Below are positions 1 to 7,582 of a stretch of DNA of 13,145 nucleotides, piece after piece. Source of the DNA: Ferruginibacter sp. (lineage in GTDB: Bacteria; Bacteroidota; Bacteroidia; Chitinophagales; Chitinophagaceae); the NCBI GenBank assembly GCA_025357775.1, contig JANXOQ010000022.1:1-13145 (forward strand), given 5' to 3'. The notes under the pieces are model-generated. The model searched no databases, had not been told where the DNA came from, and saw only the letters and a program-made list of their open reading frames with translations. The position numbers and the translations under genes are program-made. Position 1 is the first letter of the stretch; every line of letters begins with the position of its first letter.

Positions 1-324
1 TATTTTAGCAGGGTATTGGCTATTAGATTTTAAAATTTCATCATTACCTGATAAACAAGCTCCAATTTTTTTCTCCATTACTTGGATAACTGCTCTATCA
101 ATTACAGCAGCAATATTCAATCCAGGGTTTTCAGACTTAATTTTACGCATTACTGCATTAAAAGATTTTGCACCATTTTCAAAATCTTTTGAATAATTTG
201 AATTCCCCTCAGTTACAGGTGTAAATTTATTAGCAATTTTGCGATTGCTTTCATTTATTTCAGATACGGGAGCAGAAGTTTGTGGTAATGTACCTTTATC
301 CGCTAAAATTTGTGTTGTTGGCAT
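1..324 (-). CDS. Unrecognised protein, N-terminal part (runs off left edge)
   Basis: The minus strand is open from an ATG at 322-324 to the left edge, giving 108 codons with no stop. I do not recognise the protein. It begins MPTTQILADKGTLPQTSAP and has no signal peptide or membrane segment, so a cytoplasmic protein is likely. The first 45 or so residues are rich in Thr, Ser, Asn and Pro. Residues 48-88 look helical and mixed-charge (FENGAKSFNAVMRKIKSENP, then a stretch ending in MEKKIG). One Cys lies near residue 90. The upstream 80 bases contain a candidate promoter, and the terminator of the upstream lipoprotein gene lies before that, so it is probably transcribed separately. No Shine-Dalgarno is visible; the region before the ATG is A/T-only. 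A real gene is likely because of its length and sensible composition in such AT-rich DNA, but its function is unknown. Confidence 0.6.
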   Translation of the reverse strand, partial: MPTTQILADKGTLPQTSAPVSEINESNRKIANKFTPVTEGNSNYSKDFENGAKSFNAVMRKIKSENPGLNIAAVIDRAVIQVMEKKIGACLSGNDEILKSNSQYPAKI

Positions 325-359
325 TTTTTATAATTTTTATAAGTTTAAAATTTGCTTAA

Positions 360-367
360 CAAAGATT
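360..367 (-). promoter_or_regulatory. Candidate -7 box for the left-edge gene
   Basis: Read on the minus strand the bases are AATCTTTG, one mismatch from the Bacteroidota consensus TAnnTTTG. The box would start transcription roughly 30 bases before the ATG at 324. No good TTTG -33 box is seen at the expected distance, so this is tentative. Confidence 0.35.
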
Positions 368-404
368 TTTTCTTAGTTTTTTACCATAAAAATTTGAGAA
401 AATA

Positions 405-431
405 ATAAATTGAGGCAAAACCTCAATTTAT
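405..431 (-). terminator. Intrinsic terminator of the lipoprotein gene
   Basis: A perfect 11-bp inverted repeat (405-415 with 421-431) encloses a 5-base loop. On the minus strand the stem is followed by TATTATTTTCT, a T-rich tract. It lies 14 bases past the lipoprotein stop codon, which is the right place to end that transcript. It also separates that gene from the next minus-strand gene at 324. Confidence 0.75.
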
Positions 432-444
432 CATCTTATTATTT

Positions 445-1215
445 TTACTGCACTACTGTAGGAAAAACATTTGCGCCAGTTGCACTACCTGTTCTAGTAA
501 AAGTAAATCTTATAGCTCCACCTGCTGCGGTGTCTCTTTTAATATTACCTTCATATTTTAGGTTATTGTTCAATTTTATAGAAAAAGGAGCTACACCATT
601 TGTAGTAAAAATTAAAGATTGCTCACTTTTCGCTCTTGTTAATACCTGTGCACAACTTGAGCTGTCACATGGTTTATTTACACCAGTTACTTGTAAATTA
701 TAAAGCTGGTTTATAACGGTGCCATTAATATTGCTTACTAGTGCATAGCAAGCATTTGGGTAAAAAGTAGAACCTGATATAACTAACTTAAGCTTTTTAA
801 GCCCAGCACTATCCACTACAGATGGTGTGATGGCAATGGTATCGTTGGTAGGAAAAGCGATAACTCCACAAGAAGGTACTGATGTGCTGTCTACAGATAC
901 AACGGTATTAGCTAGAAGGCTTCCTGCCCTTGCAGAAACGGTATAAGTACCAGCATATCCAAATTTAATACTGGCAGTATTGCCGTTTGCTGTTATAATA
1001 ACATTATTATTTGGCACTACACTCCAGCTAGTTGCTACGGTACTTGTATTATTTTTAAAACTAAATAATACTGCTTCATCTTTTGCAATTCCATTTACCT
1101 TGGGCGTTTCAATTATTGCCTCTGTAGGGTTTATGGTATCATTGTTTTTCTTACAAGCTACTAATACTGCCATTAGAAATATAACGGCTAGTACAGCGAA
1201 TTTCATTTTTTTCAT
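445..1215 (-). CDS. Secreted lipoprotein with PKD-like region
   Basis: 256 residues. The N-terminus has basic residues (MKKMKF), a hydrophobic core and a lipobox LVAC, with lipidated Cys at residue 21, so it should be exported by Sec and processed by signal peptidase II. Residues about 45-108 resemble an immunoglobulin/PKD-type beta sandwich: a Trp in SWSV, alternating beta strands, then YAGTYTVSARAG. Residues 115-256 form a second part with four cysteines (116, 156, 183, 188), two of them in the CDSSSC loop, that could form disulphides; I do not recognise this part. Residues 22-26 (KKNND) are polar but only loosely like Bacteroidota surface-export signals, so the final location (periplasmic or surface face of the outer membrane) is open. 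The start at 1215 is preceded by an A-rich tract; an in-frame ATG three codons later would also leave a working signal. Adhesion or glycan binding is possible but not shown. Confidence 0.85.
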   Translation of the reverse strand: MKKMKFAVLAVIFLMAVLVACKKNNDTINPTEAIIETPKVNGIAKDEAVLFSFKNNTSTVATSWSVVPNNNVIITANGNTASIKFGYAGTYTVSARAGSLLANTVVSVDSTSVPSCGVIAFPTNDTIAITPSVVDSAGLKKLKLVISGSTFYPNACYALVSNINGTVINQLYNLQVTGVNKPCDSSSCAQVLTRAKSEQSLIFTTNGVAPFSIKLNNNLKYEGNIKRDTAAGGAIRFTFTRTGSATGANVFPTVVQ

Positions 1216-1376
1216 TTTTTCGTTTTTTAATGATTATAATTTGATTAATAAGATAGGCTAAAGCTTTAAAATACCCCTTCTTTAATAGATATACAACACA
1301 GAAATATCAAAAGGTTAGGTTTCCATAAAATATTTTTTTATTTTTTTAAAATTAAAACAGCAATAATTTTTACATC

Positions 1377-1392
1377 ATTGATAATTATCAAT
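1377..1392. repeat. Perfect 16-bp palindrome in divergent intergenic region
   Basis: The sequence attgataattatcaat is its own reverse complement. It lies about 120 bases upstream of the operon promoter's -33 region and about 160 bases upstream of the lipoprotein start. It could be an operator for a dimeric regulator or a small cruciform, but such palindromes also occur by chance in AT-rich DNA. Confidence 0.3.
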
Positions 1393-1513
1393 TTTGGTAA
1401 TTAAAAAATCTAGTATATTATTTATAAAAATTTAGAAAAGATATATAACTATCAAACTAAATAGAAGTAATGATGACTTAATTGTTAAAAAAACGCAATA
1501 TGCAATTTTTGAT

Positions 1514-1548
1514 TTTGTAAGTTTAAAGAACCTAAAATTGTATCTTTG
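1514..1548 (+). promoter_or_regulatory. Promoter of the nucleotide-sugar operon
   Basis: TATCTTTG at 1541-1548 matches the Bacteroidota -7 consensus TAnnTTTG exactly. TTTG at 1514-1517 is a plausible -33 element; the 23-base spacing is at the long end. Transcription should begin around 1554, giving a very short leader before the ATG at 1568. It is the only strong promoter I found ahead of the seven co-directional sugar genes. Confidence 0.75.
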
Positions 1549-1567
1549 CACACGTTAAAAAAGGCTT

Positions 1568-2698
1568 ATGAACCCAATACAAATGGTAGATACTAAAACA
1601 CAGTATCATAAAATAAAAAATGAAGTAGATGCTGCTGTAATAGCAGTAATGGAAAGTAGCCGATTTATAGGTGGTGATGTAGTTTCTACATTTGCAAACA
1701 ACCTTGGTAAATACCATGGTAGCAAGCATACTATACCTTGTGCAAATGGTACGGATGCATTACAAATAGCCATGATGGCCTTAGGTTTAAAAGCAGGCGA
1801 TGAAGTAATAACTCCCTCATTTACTTATATAGCAACTGTGGAAGTAGCAGCATTGCTTGGTATAAAACCAATATTTATAGAAGTAAATAAAAAAACCTTT
1901 TGCATAGAAACAGCTGATATTGAAAAAGCAATTACTACAAAAACAAAAGCAATTATACCTGTACATTTATATGGGCACTCCGCCGACATGGAAGATATTA
2001 TGAATATTGCAAAAAAGCATAACCTTTATGTAATAGAAGATAATGCACAAGGTATTGGCAACGACTATACTTTTAGTGATGGTACATCAAAAAAAACGGG
2101 AAGTATTGGGCACATTGGCTGTACTTCTTTTTATCCATCAAAAAACCTTGGCGGCTTTGGTGATGGTGGAGCTATTTTTACTGATGATGATGCATTGGCA
2201 GTACAATTAAAAATGATTGCATCTCATGGGCAAAGCAAACAATATTATCATGATGTAATAGGCTGCAACTCTCGGTTGGATGCTATGCAAGCTGCAATAT
2301 TGGATATAAAATTAAAATATTTAGATGAATACATTGCTGCAAGAAGAAAATCAGCAGATTATTATGATGCTGCTTTTGCTAGCAATGAAAAAATAACTAC
2401 TCCATTTAGAGTTGGTAATAATAACCATGTTTTTCATCAATATACACTTACCTTAAATGGTGTAGATAGAGATGCTTTAAAATTACATTTAGAAACACAA
2501 GGAATACCTAGTATGATTTATTACCCAGTGCCTGCACATAAGCAAAAAATGTTTGAAGCTTTTGGTGGTGGCGATTATGACTTGCCAATATCTGATTGGC
2601 TTACAGAAAGAGTAATCTCTTTACCAATGCATACCGAGTTAGAAAAGGAACAACAAGACTTTATTGTAAAAAATATTTTAGATTTTGTAAACCGTTAA
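1568..2698 (+). CDS. DegT/DnrJ/EryC1/StrS family sugar aminotransferase
   Basis: 376 residues, the usual length of this PLP-dependent family, which transfers an amino group (usually from glutamate) to a keto group of a nucleotide sugar in the cytoplasm. Visible hallmarks: ANGTDAL (59-65), which binds the PLP phosphate; VHLYGH (132-137); the ED-NAQ segment with Asp158 and Gln161; the internal-aldimine lysine Lys192 in SFYPSKNLGGFGDGG; NSRLDAMQAAIL (234-245); and YYPVPAHKQ near 318-326. The last motif resembles WbpE/WlbC-type enzymes that aminate UDP-3-keto-GlcNAcA, which would suit the neighbouring sugar dehydrogenases. However, the oxidoreductase that would make that substrate is not in the window, so the exact sugar is unknown. 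It is the first gene of the operon and ends one base before the next start, suggesting translational coupling. Confidence 0.93.
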   Translation: MNPIQMVDTKTQYHKIKNEVDAAVIAVMESSRFIGGDVVSTFANNLGKYHGSKHTIPCANGTDALQIAMMALGLKAGDEVITPSFTYIATVEVAALLGIKPIFIEVNKKTFCIETADIEKAITTKTKAIIPVHLYGHSADMEDIMNIAKKHNLYVIEDNAQGIGNDYTFSDGTSKKTGSIGHIGCTSFYPSKNLGGFGDGGAIFTDDDALAVQLKMIASHGQSKQYYHDVIGCNSRLDAMQAAILDIKLKYLDEYIAARRKSADYYDAAFASNEKITTPFRVGNNNHVFHQYTLTLNGVDRDALKLHLETQGIPSMIYYPVPAHKQKMFEAFGGGDYDLPISDWLTERVISLPMHTELEKEQQDFIVKNILDFVNR

Positions 2699-2699
2699 T

Positions 2700-4049
2700 A
2701 TGAAAATAGCAGTTATAGGAACTGGATATGTTGGGTTGGTTACTGGTACTTGTTTTGCAGAAACTGGCAACAATGTTATTTGTGTAGATATTGATAAAAA
2801 CAAAGTAGATAAATTAACTGCTGGAGAAATTACAATTTATGAACCAGGGTTGGAAAAACTTTTTTTAAGAAATCAAAAAGAAGGAAGATTAACGTTTACA
2901 CAGTCGCTTAGTGATGCAATTGTAGATGCAGAAGTAATTTTTTTAGCATTACCTACACCACCTGGTGCTGATGGTGCTGCAGATTTAAAATATATTATTG
3001 GGGTAGCCGAAGAGTTAGGTAAGCTATTAAAACCTACAGAATATAAAGTAATTATTGATAAAAGTACTGTGCCTGTGGGTACAGCTGAAAAAGTTAAAGC
3101 CACTATCTTAAACAGTAGTTCACAAGTTCTGCCCTTTGGCAAGGATTTAAGTGGGGCTTTTGATGTGGTAAGCAATCCTGAATTTTTGCGTGAGGGTGTA
3201 GCTGTTGAAGATTTTATGAAGCCAGATAGAGTGGTAATAGGTACAGAAAGTAAAAGAGCTATAAAAATATTAAATGATCTATATGCACCTTTTGTACGCC
3301 AAGGAAATCCATTAATTTTTATGGATGAAAAAAGTGCAGAGCTTACAAAATATGCTGCCAATGCTTTTCTTGCAGTAAAAATTAGTTTTATGAATGAGAT
3401 AGCGCAAGTGTGTGAGCTATTGGGTGCAGATGTAGACATGGTGCGAAAAGGAATTGGTAGTGATGAAAGAATTGGCAAACGCTTTTTATTTCCTGGCATA
3501 GGATATGGTGGAAGTTGTTTTCCAAAAGATGTACAAGCACTAGCAATGAGTGCAGATGAAGTGGGGTACGATTTTAAAATATTAGATGCAGTAATGGAAG
3601 TTAATGCAAAACAAAAAGTGCATCTTATTCCAAAAATAAAAACATTTTTTGGTAACGATGTTGCTGGTAAACATTTTGCATTGTGGGGATTATCATTTAA
3701 GCCAAATACTGATGATGTGAGAGAGGCACCAGCATTTTACATGATAGATGCATTGCTTGCCGAAGGTGCTACTGTAAGCGCCTTTGACCCCGAAGGTATG
3801 GCCAACACAAAAATAACTTATGATGGTAAAATAACTTTTGCTTCTAGCCAGTACGAAGCATTGAATAATGCAGATGCATTAATTATAGCTACAGAATGGA
3901 ACGAATTTAGAACGCCTGATTTTGAAAAAATAAGTACAGCTTTAAAAACAAAAACAATATTTGATGGTAGAAATTTATTTGACCTTTCACAAATGGAAAA
4001 ATTAGGTTTTCACTATGAAAGTATTGGGAGAAGAACGGTAGCTCCCTAA
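2700..4049 (+). CDS. ugd: UDP-glucose 6-dehydrogenase
   Basis: 449 residues. It oxidises UDP-glucose to UDP-glucuronate with two NAD+ in the cytoplasm. The N-terminal Rossmann domain opens with GTGYVGLVTG (7-16). The STVPVGTA segment (122-129) and NPEFLREG (159-166) are typical of the family. The central domain carries AELTKYAANAFLAVKISFMNE (residues 213-233). The catalytic Cys273 lies in GYGGSCFPKD, and the C-terminal domain has FKPNTDDVREAP (333-344). GYGGSCFPKD favours the UDP-glucose dehydrogenase branch over the TviB branch two genes downstream. Its product is the substrate of the next gene, UDP-glucuronate decarboxylase. The last codons and the TAA stop (GCT CCC TAA) lie inside a copy of a dispersed repeat, so the extreme C-terminus may have been set by that element. 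Confidence 0.95.
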   Translation: MKIAVIGTGYVGLVTGTCFAETGNNVICVDIDKNKVDKLTAGEITIYEPGLEKLFLRNQKEGRLTFTQSLSDAIVDAEVIFLALPTPPGADGAADLKYIIGVAEELGKLLKPTEYKVIIDKSTVPVGTAEKVKATILNSSSQVLPFGKDLSGAFDVVSNPEFLREGVAVEDFMKPDRVVIGTESKRAIKILNDLYAPFVRQGNPLIFMDEKSAELTKYAANAFLAVKISFMNEIAQVCELLGADVDMVRKGIGSDERIGKRFLFPGIGYGGSCFPKDVQALAMSADEVGYDFKILDAVMEVNAKQKVHLIPKIKTFFGNDVAGKHFALWGLSFKPNTDDVREAPAFYMIDALLAEGATVSAFDPEGMANTKITYDGKITFASSQYEALNNADALIIATEWNEFRTPDFEKISTALKTKTIFDGRNLFDLSQMEKLGFHYESIGRRTVAP

Positions 4050-4092
4050 TTCCCACAAAGGGGTCTTTGAATTTTGAAATTTAAAAGACTTA
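4040..4092 (+). repeat. Degenerate dispersed repeat, copy A (ugd-uxs gap)
   Basis: It starts agctccctaattccc, close to the start of the fusA-leader copy (agccccctaaatccc; 13 of 15 identical). It continues with a CCC/GGGG mini-hairpin, TCTTT, then TTTTGAAATTTAAAAGACTT. It overlaps the ugd stop codon and fills most of the gap to the next gene. An in-frame TTG at 4074, within it, is a false start for uxs. Confidence 0.5.
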
Positions 4093-4103
4093 TACAAATT
4101 TAT

Positions 4104-5123
4104 ATGATTGAAAAAAAAATAGAGACTTCGCAAATTCCCATTTCAAAAGGTAGTGGGATTAGAATATTAATAACTGGTGCAGCTGGCTTCTTGGGTTCAC
4201 ATCTTTGCGATAGATTTATAAAAGAAAATTATCATGTAATAGCCATGGATAATTTAATAACGGGAGATTTAAAAAATATTGAGCATCTTTTTAAATTACC
4301 AAATTTTGAATTTTATCATCATGATGTTTCAAAGTTTATACATGTAACGGGTGAGCTAAATTATATTTTACATTTTGCATCACCTGCTAGCCCTATAGAT
4401 TATTTAAAAATACCTATTCAAACGTTAAAAGTAGGTTCGCTGGGTACGCACAATTGTTTAGGATTAGCTAAGGCAAAAAATGCTAGAATATTGGTAGCAA
4501 GTACAAGTGAAGTATATGGCGACCCACAAGTACATCCTCAAACAGAAGAATATTGGGGAAACGTAAACCCTGTAGGGCCTAGAGGCGTCTATGATGAAGC
4601 AAAGCGTTTTCAAGAAGCCATCACCATGGCTTATCATACTTTTCATAATGTGGAAACTAGAATTATAAGAATTTTTAATACTTATGGCCCACGCATGAGA
4701 TTGAATGATGGACGAGCCTTACCTGCATTTATAGGGCAAGCACTAAGAGGTGAAGACCTTACTGTATTTGGAGATGGTAGCCAAACAAGAAGCTTTTGCT
4801 TTGTTGATGATTTGGTAGATGGTATTTATAAATTGCTCATGAGTGATTATGTGCAACCTGTAAATATTGGAAACCCTGATGAGATTTCTTTAAAAGACTT
4901 TGCAGAAGAAATTATTAAACTTACAGGCACAACACAAAAAATAGTTTACAAGGATTTGCCGGTAGATGACCCAAAACAAAGACAACCAGATATAACAAAA
5001 GCAAAAGAAATTTTAGGGTGGTCACCAAAAGTAAATAGAGCAGAAGGGTTAAAGATTACTTACGAATATTTTAAAAGCCTACCAAAGGAAGAGTTAAATA
5101 AATTACCAAAAGAGTTTAAATAA
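4104..5123 (+). CDS. uxs: UDP-glucuronate decarboxylase (UDP-xylose synthase)
   Basis: 339 residues from the ATG at 4104; I prefer this to an in-frame TTG at 4074 because the TTG lies in repeat DNA and adds residues before the normal N-terminus. It is an extended SDR enzyme that converts UDP-glucuronate to UDP-xylose through a 4-keto intermediate, with NAD+ kept bound. Evidence: GAAGFLG nucleotide loop (25-31), [11 protein letters not shown] (90-100), and the UXS signature [14 protein letters not shown] followed by [19 protein letters not shown]. Catalytic residues are Thr134, Glu136, Tyr163 and Lys167; Arg229 in the RSFCFVDD segment is also typical. It follows ugd by 54 bases, so the pair makes UDP-xylose from UDP-glucose. 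Unlike ArnA it has no formyltransferase domain. Confidence 0.93.
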   Translation: MIEKKIETSQIPISKGSGIRILITGAAGFLGSHLCDRFIKENYHVIAMDNLITGDLKNIEHLFKLPNFEFYHHDVSKFIHVTGELNYILHFASPASPIDYLKIPIQTLKVGSLGTHNCLGLAKAKNARILVASTSEVYGDPQVHPQTEEYWGNVNPVGPRGVYDEAKRFQEAITMAYHTFHNVETRIIRIFNTYGPRMRLNDGRALPAFIGQALRGEDLTVFGDGSQTRSFCFVDDLVDGIYKLLMSDYVQPVNIGNPDEISLKDFAEEIIKLTGTTQKIVYKDLPVDDPKQRQPDITKAKEILGWSPKVNRAEGLKITYEYFKSLPKEELNKLPKEFK

Positions 5124-5154
5124 CTAATAACTACTAACAAATAACTGTTAACGA

Positions 5155-6444
5155 ATGTATCAAGAATTAATTGAGAAAAAACAAAAGCTAGCTGTGATAG
5201 GGCTTGGTTATGTAGGTTTACCGATTGCATTAGAATTTGCTAAAAGCATAAAAGTTATAGGATTTGATATAAATGCAGACCGTGTAAAAATGATGCAGAA
5301 TAAAATTGACCCAAGTAAAGAATTAGAGTCGAGTGCATTTAATGGTTGTGATATTGAATTTACAAACGATTTGGATGTTTTAAGAGAAGCAACTTTCTTT
5401 ATTGTAGCTGTGCCCACACCTGTAGATGAGCACAATGTACCCGACCTTACACCCGTACTGCGTGCCAGTGAAACGATAGGTAAGGTTATAAAAAAAGGAG
5501 ATTATGTGGTGTATGAAAGTACCGTATACCCTGGTTGTACCGAAGAAGATTGTGTACCAGTTATAAAAAAATTATCCGGGCTAGACATGGTAACGGATTA
5601 TAAAATTGGTTACTCTCCAGAGCGTATAAACCCAGGTGATAAAGAACACACAATTACTTCAATAGTAAAAGTTGTAAGTGGCTGTGATGATGAAAGCCTT
5701 AATGTAATTGCAAAAGTATATGAGCTTGTAGTGAAAGCAGGTGTGCACAGAGCATCATCTATAAAAGTAGCAGAAGCCGCAAAAATTATTGAGAATACAC
5801 AAAGAGATTTAAACATTGCATTGATGAACGAACTCTCTATTATTTTTGATAAAATGAATATAAATACTTTTGAAGTATTAGAGGCAGCAGGTACAAAATG
5901 GAATTTCTTAAAGTTTCAACCTGGGCTTGTGGGTGGGCATTGCATAGGCGTAGACCCTTACTACCTTACTTACAAATCAAAAGAGCTTGGGTACGATAGC
6001 CAAGTTATACTTGCAGGTAGAAACATAAATGATGGCATGGCGGGCTATGTAGCTAAAAAAGTATTGCAGCATATAATACAAAATAATGGCAACATTAAAG
6101 AAGCTAAAATATTAATAATGGGAGCTACATTTAAAGAAAATGTAAGCGATATTAGAAATAGCAAAGTGGCTGACGTAGTGAAAGAATTAAAATCATTTTC
6201 ATTGAATGTAGATATTACAGACCCACACGCAAGCAGTGAAGAATTACTTCATGAATATGGATTTGGACTAACTGAAAAAATAGGTATTAATTATGATGCT
6301 ATTATAGTTGCTGTACCTCATGCAAATTATGCAAAGCATGATGATGCGTATTTTGTTTCAATCTCAAAAAATGAAGCATTGATATTTGATTTGAAAGGAA
6401 CTTATAGAAATGAGGTAAAGAGTAGGGCTTATAAGAGCCTTTAA
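5155..6444 (+). CDS. tviB: UDP-N-acetylhexosamine 6-dehydrogenase, TviB/WbpO type
   Basis: 429 residues. This branch of the nucleotide-sugar dehydrogenases oxidises C6 of UDP-GlcNAc or UDP-GalNAc to the uronic acid using NAD+. Seen: Rossmann loop GLGYVGLP (16-23), VPTPVDEHNVPDLTP (86-100), YESTVYPGCTEEDC (120-133), YSPERINPGD (153-162), the EAAKIIENTQRDLNIALMNE helix (207-226), and catalytic Cys263 in PGLVGGHCIGVDPYYL. The GGHCIGVDPYYL form is typical of Vi-antigen TviB and Pseudomonas WbpO and differs from the GGSCFPKD form of the ugd gene upstream, so the two dehydrogenases should have different substrates. The next gene is a TviC/WbpP-type epimerase, the standard partner. Which N-acetylhexosamine it uses cannot be told from sequence alone. 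It begins 31 bases after uxs. Confidence 0.92.
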   Translation: MYQELIEKKQKLAVIGLGYVGLPIALEFAKSIKVIGFDINADRVKMMQNKIDPSKELESSAFNGCDIEFTNDLDVLREATFFIVAVPTPVDEHNVPDLTPVLRASETIGKVIKKGDYVVYESTVYPGCTEEDCVPVIKKLSGLDMVTDYKIGYSPERINPGDKEHTITSIVKVVSGCDDESLNVIAKVYELVVKAGVHRASSIKVAEAAKIIENTQRDLNIALMNELSIIFDKMNINTFEVLEAAGTKWNFLKFQPGLVGGHCIGVDPYYLTYKSKELGYDSQVILAGRNINDGMAGYVAKKVLQHIIQNNGNIKEAKILIMGATFKENVSDIRNSKVADVVKELKSFSLNVDITDPHASSEELLHEYGFGLTEKIGINYDAIIVAVPHANYAKHDDAYFVSISKNEALIFDLKGTYRNEVKSRAYKSL

Positions 6445-6450
6445 CAAATT

Positions 6451-6502
6451 TCCCTAAATCCTCCACAGAGAGAACTTTAGTACTTTTAGTTTTGAAAGTC
6501 TT
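6451..6502 (+). repeat. Degenerate dispersed repeat, copy B (tviB-tviC gap)
   Basis: It contains tccctaaatcctccacag, then AACTTTAG and TTTTGAAAGTCTT, in the same order as copy A (CCCTAA, CCnCACA, CTTT, TTTTGAAA, CTT). It begins six bases after the tviB stop codon. An in-frame TTG at 6492 lies in it and is a false start for the next gene. Confidence 0.45.
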
Positions 6503-6512
6503 AAATATAAAT

Positions 6513-7502
6513 ATGGAATTATTTCACGAAGTAAGTTTAGCAGATAAAACATTTTTAGTAACAGGTGGTGCAGGTTTTATTGGAGGGCATTTGGCTGAAT
6601 ATTTATTAAAGCATGGTGCTGCAAAAGTTCGTGTGCTTGATAATATGGTAAATGGTTTTGAAAGTAACATTGAAGTATTAAAAAAATATCCTGCTTTTGA
6701 ATTTATGCAAGGCGATATTAGAGATATAACTGTTTGCCAAAAAGCTTGTGAAAATATAGATTACGTTAGTCATCAAGCAGCATTGGGTTCAGTACCTCGG
6801 TCTATAAAAGAGCCAGTTTATTTTAATGAAGTAAATGTAGGTGGCTTTGTAAATATGCTAAAAGCTGCTGTAGATAATAAAGTAAAACAATTTGTTTACG
6901 CATCTTCCTCTTCTGTATATGGAGATGAACCTACATTACCAAAGCTAGAATCCAAAATTGGTAAATGCTTATCTCCTTATGCAGCTACAAAAAAAACGAA
7001 TGAATTGTATGCGCAAATATTTGCGGATGTTTACGGCTTAAAAATAATGGGCTTTAGGTATTTTAATATTTTTGGCCCAAGGCAAGATCCTGATGGAGCA
7101 TACGCTGCTGTAATTCCACTTTTTGTAAAAGGTATAATGAAAGAAACACCTGTATACATAAATGGCGATGGTGAACAAACAAGAGATTTTACTTTTGTAG
7201 ATAATGCTGTTCAAATAAATGTAAAAGGAATGCTTACACAAAATACAGAAGCATTAAACAAAGTGTATAATGTAGCATTAGGGGAAAATTTTACTATAAA
7301 TTATTTGTATAACATTTGTAAAGAAAATGTAGGAAGTAATTGGCTTGCTACGAATAGAGAAGAAAGAGCAGGAGATATTAGAGATTCATTAGCAGATATT
7401 TCTTTAGCAAAAAATTTATTAAACTATGCGCCTACCAAAAAGTTTGAAGATGGATTAATAGAGACCATTCAATTTTTTAAAGAGCTTTATGATAATGAAT
7501 AA
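6513..7502 (+). CDS. tviC: UDP-N-acetylhexosamine(uronate) 4-epimerase, TviC/WbpP type
   Basis: 329 residues from the ATG at 6513; an in-frame TTG at 6492 lies in repeat DNA and is less likely. It is an extended SDR enzyme that inverts C4 of UDP-GlcNAc or its uronic acid to the galacto form. Seen: GGAGFIG (18-24), the family-specific HQAALGSVPRSI (about 87-98), SSSSVYGDEP with catalytic Ser, and SPYAATK with Tyr156 and Lys160. RYFNIFGPRQDPDGAYAAVIP (residues 182-202) and INGDGEQTRDFTFVDN follow. HQAALGSVPRSI and RQDPDGAYAAVIP are the features that separate WbpP/TviC from GalE-type UDP-glucose epimerases. With the TviB-like enzyme directly upstream it should give UDP-GalNAcA, as in Vi capsule synthesis. 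Confidence 0.92.
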   Translation: MELFHEVSLADKTFLVTGGAGFIGGHLAEYLLKHGAAKVRVLDNMVNGFESNIEVLKKYPAFEFMQGDIRDITVCQKACENIDYVSHQAALGSVPRSIKEPVYFNEVNVGGFVNMLKAAVDNKVKQFVYASSSSVYGDEPTLPKLESKIGKCLSPYAATKKTNELYAQIFADVYGLKIMGFRYFNIFGPRQDPDGAYAAVIPLFVKGIMKETPVYINGDGEQTRDFTFVDNAVQINVKGMLTQNTEALNKVYNVALGENFTINYLYNICKENVGSNWLATNREERAGDIRDSLADISLAKNLLNYAPTKKFEDGLIETIQFFKELYDNE

Positions 7503-7544
7503 TTATTAATCTATAGTTTCATTAATTCGAAATAAACTCATTAT

Positions 7545-7563
7545 TTGAAAAGACTTTAAAGTC
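7545..7563 (+). repeat. Possible remnant of the dispersed repeat, copy C
   Basis: The tviC-rmlC gap contains TTTGAAAAGACTTTAAAGTC, ending in the 12-bp perfect palindrome gactttaaagtc (7552-7563). TTTGAAA plus GACTT matches the 3' part of copies A and B, but the CCCTAAAT part is missing, so membership is uncertain. Confidence 0.25.
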
Positions 7564-7582
7564 AAAAAAATATTAATTATTT

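Larger units (their letters stand above)
1216..1567. other. Divergent intergenic region
   Basis: This 352-base AT-rich stretch separates the minus-strand lipoprotein from the plus-strand sugar operon. I see no gene in it. It contains the operon promoter, a perfect 16-bp palindrome (1377-1392), long T and A runs around 1330-1360, and on the minus strand a weak TATCTTAT box (1255 down to 1248) that could serve the lipoprotein gene. Confidence 0.6.

Noticed and set aside
410..703. Plus-strand open frame opposite the lipoprotein gene
   Set aside because: It starts with a TTG inside the terminator stem and overlaps a gene with a clear lipobox; no support of its own.
1377..1392. Fur-box reading of the GATAATTATC palindrome
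   Set aside because: It covers only part of the Fur consensus, and AT-rich DNA produces such matches readily; no iron-related gene is adjacent.
1568..2698. Firm naming of the aminotransferase as WbpE/WlbC
   Set aside because: The YYPVP motif is suggestive, but the partner oxidoreductase and acetyltransferase are absent, so the substrate cannot be fixed.
2873..3499. A 208-codon minus-strand open frame inside ugd
   Set aside because: It is antisense to a gene with full family motifs; its translation shows no domain and is explained by codon bias of the plus-strand gene.
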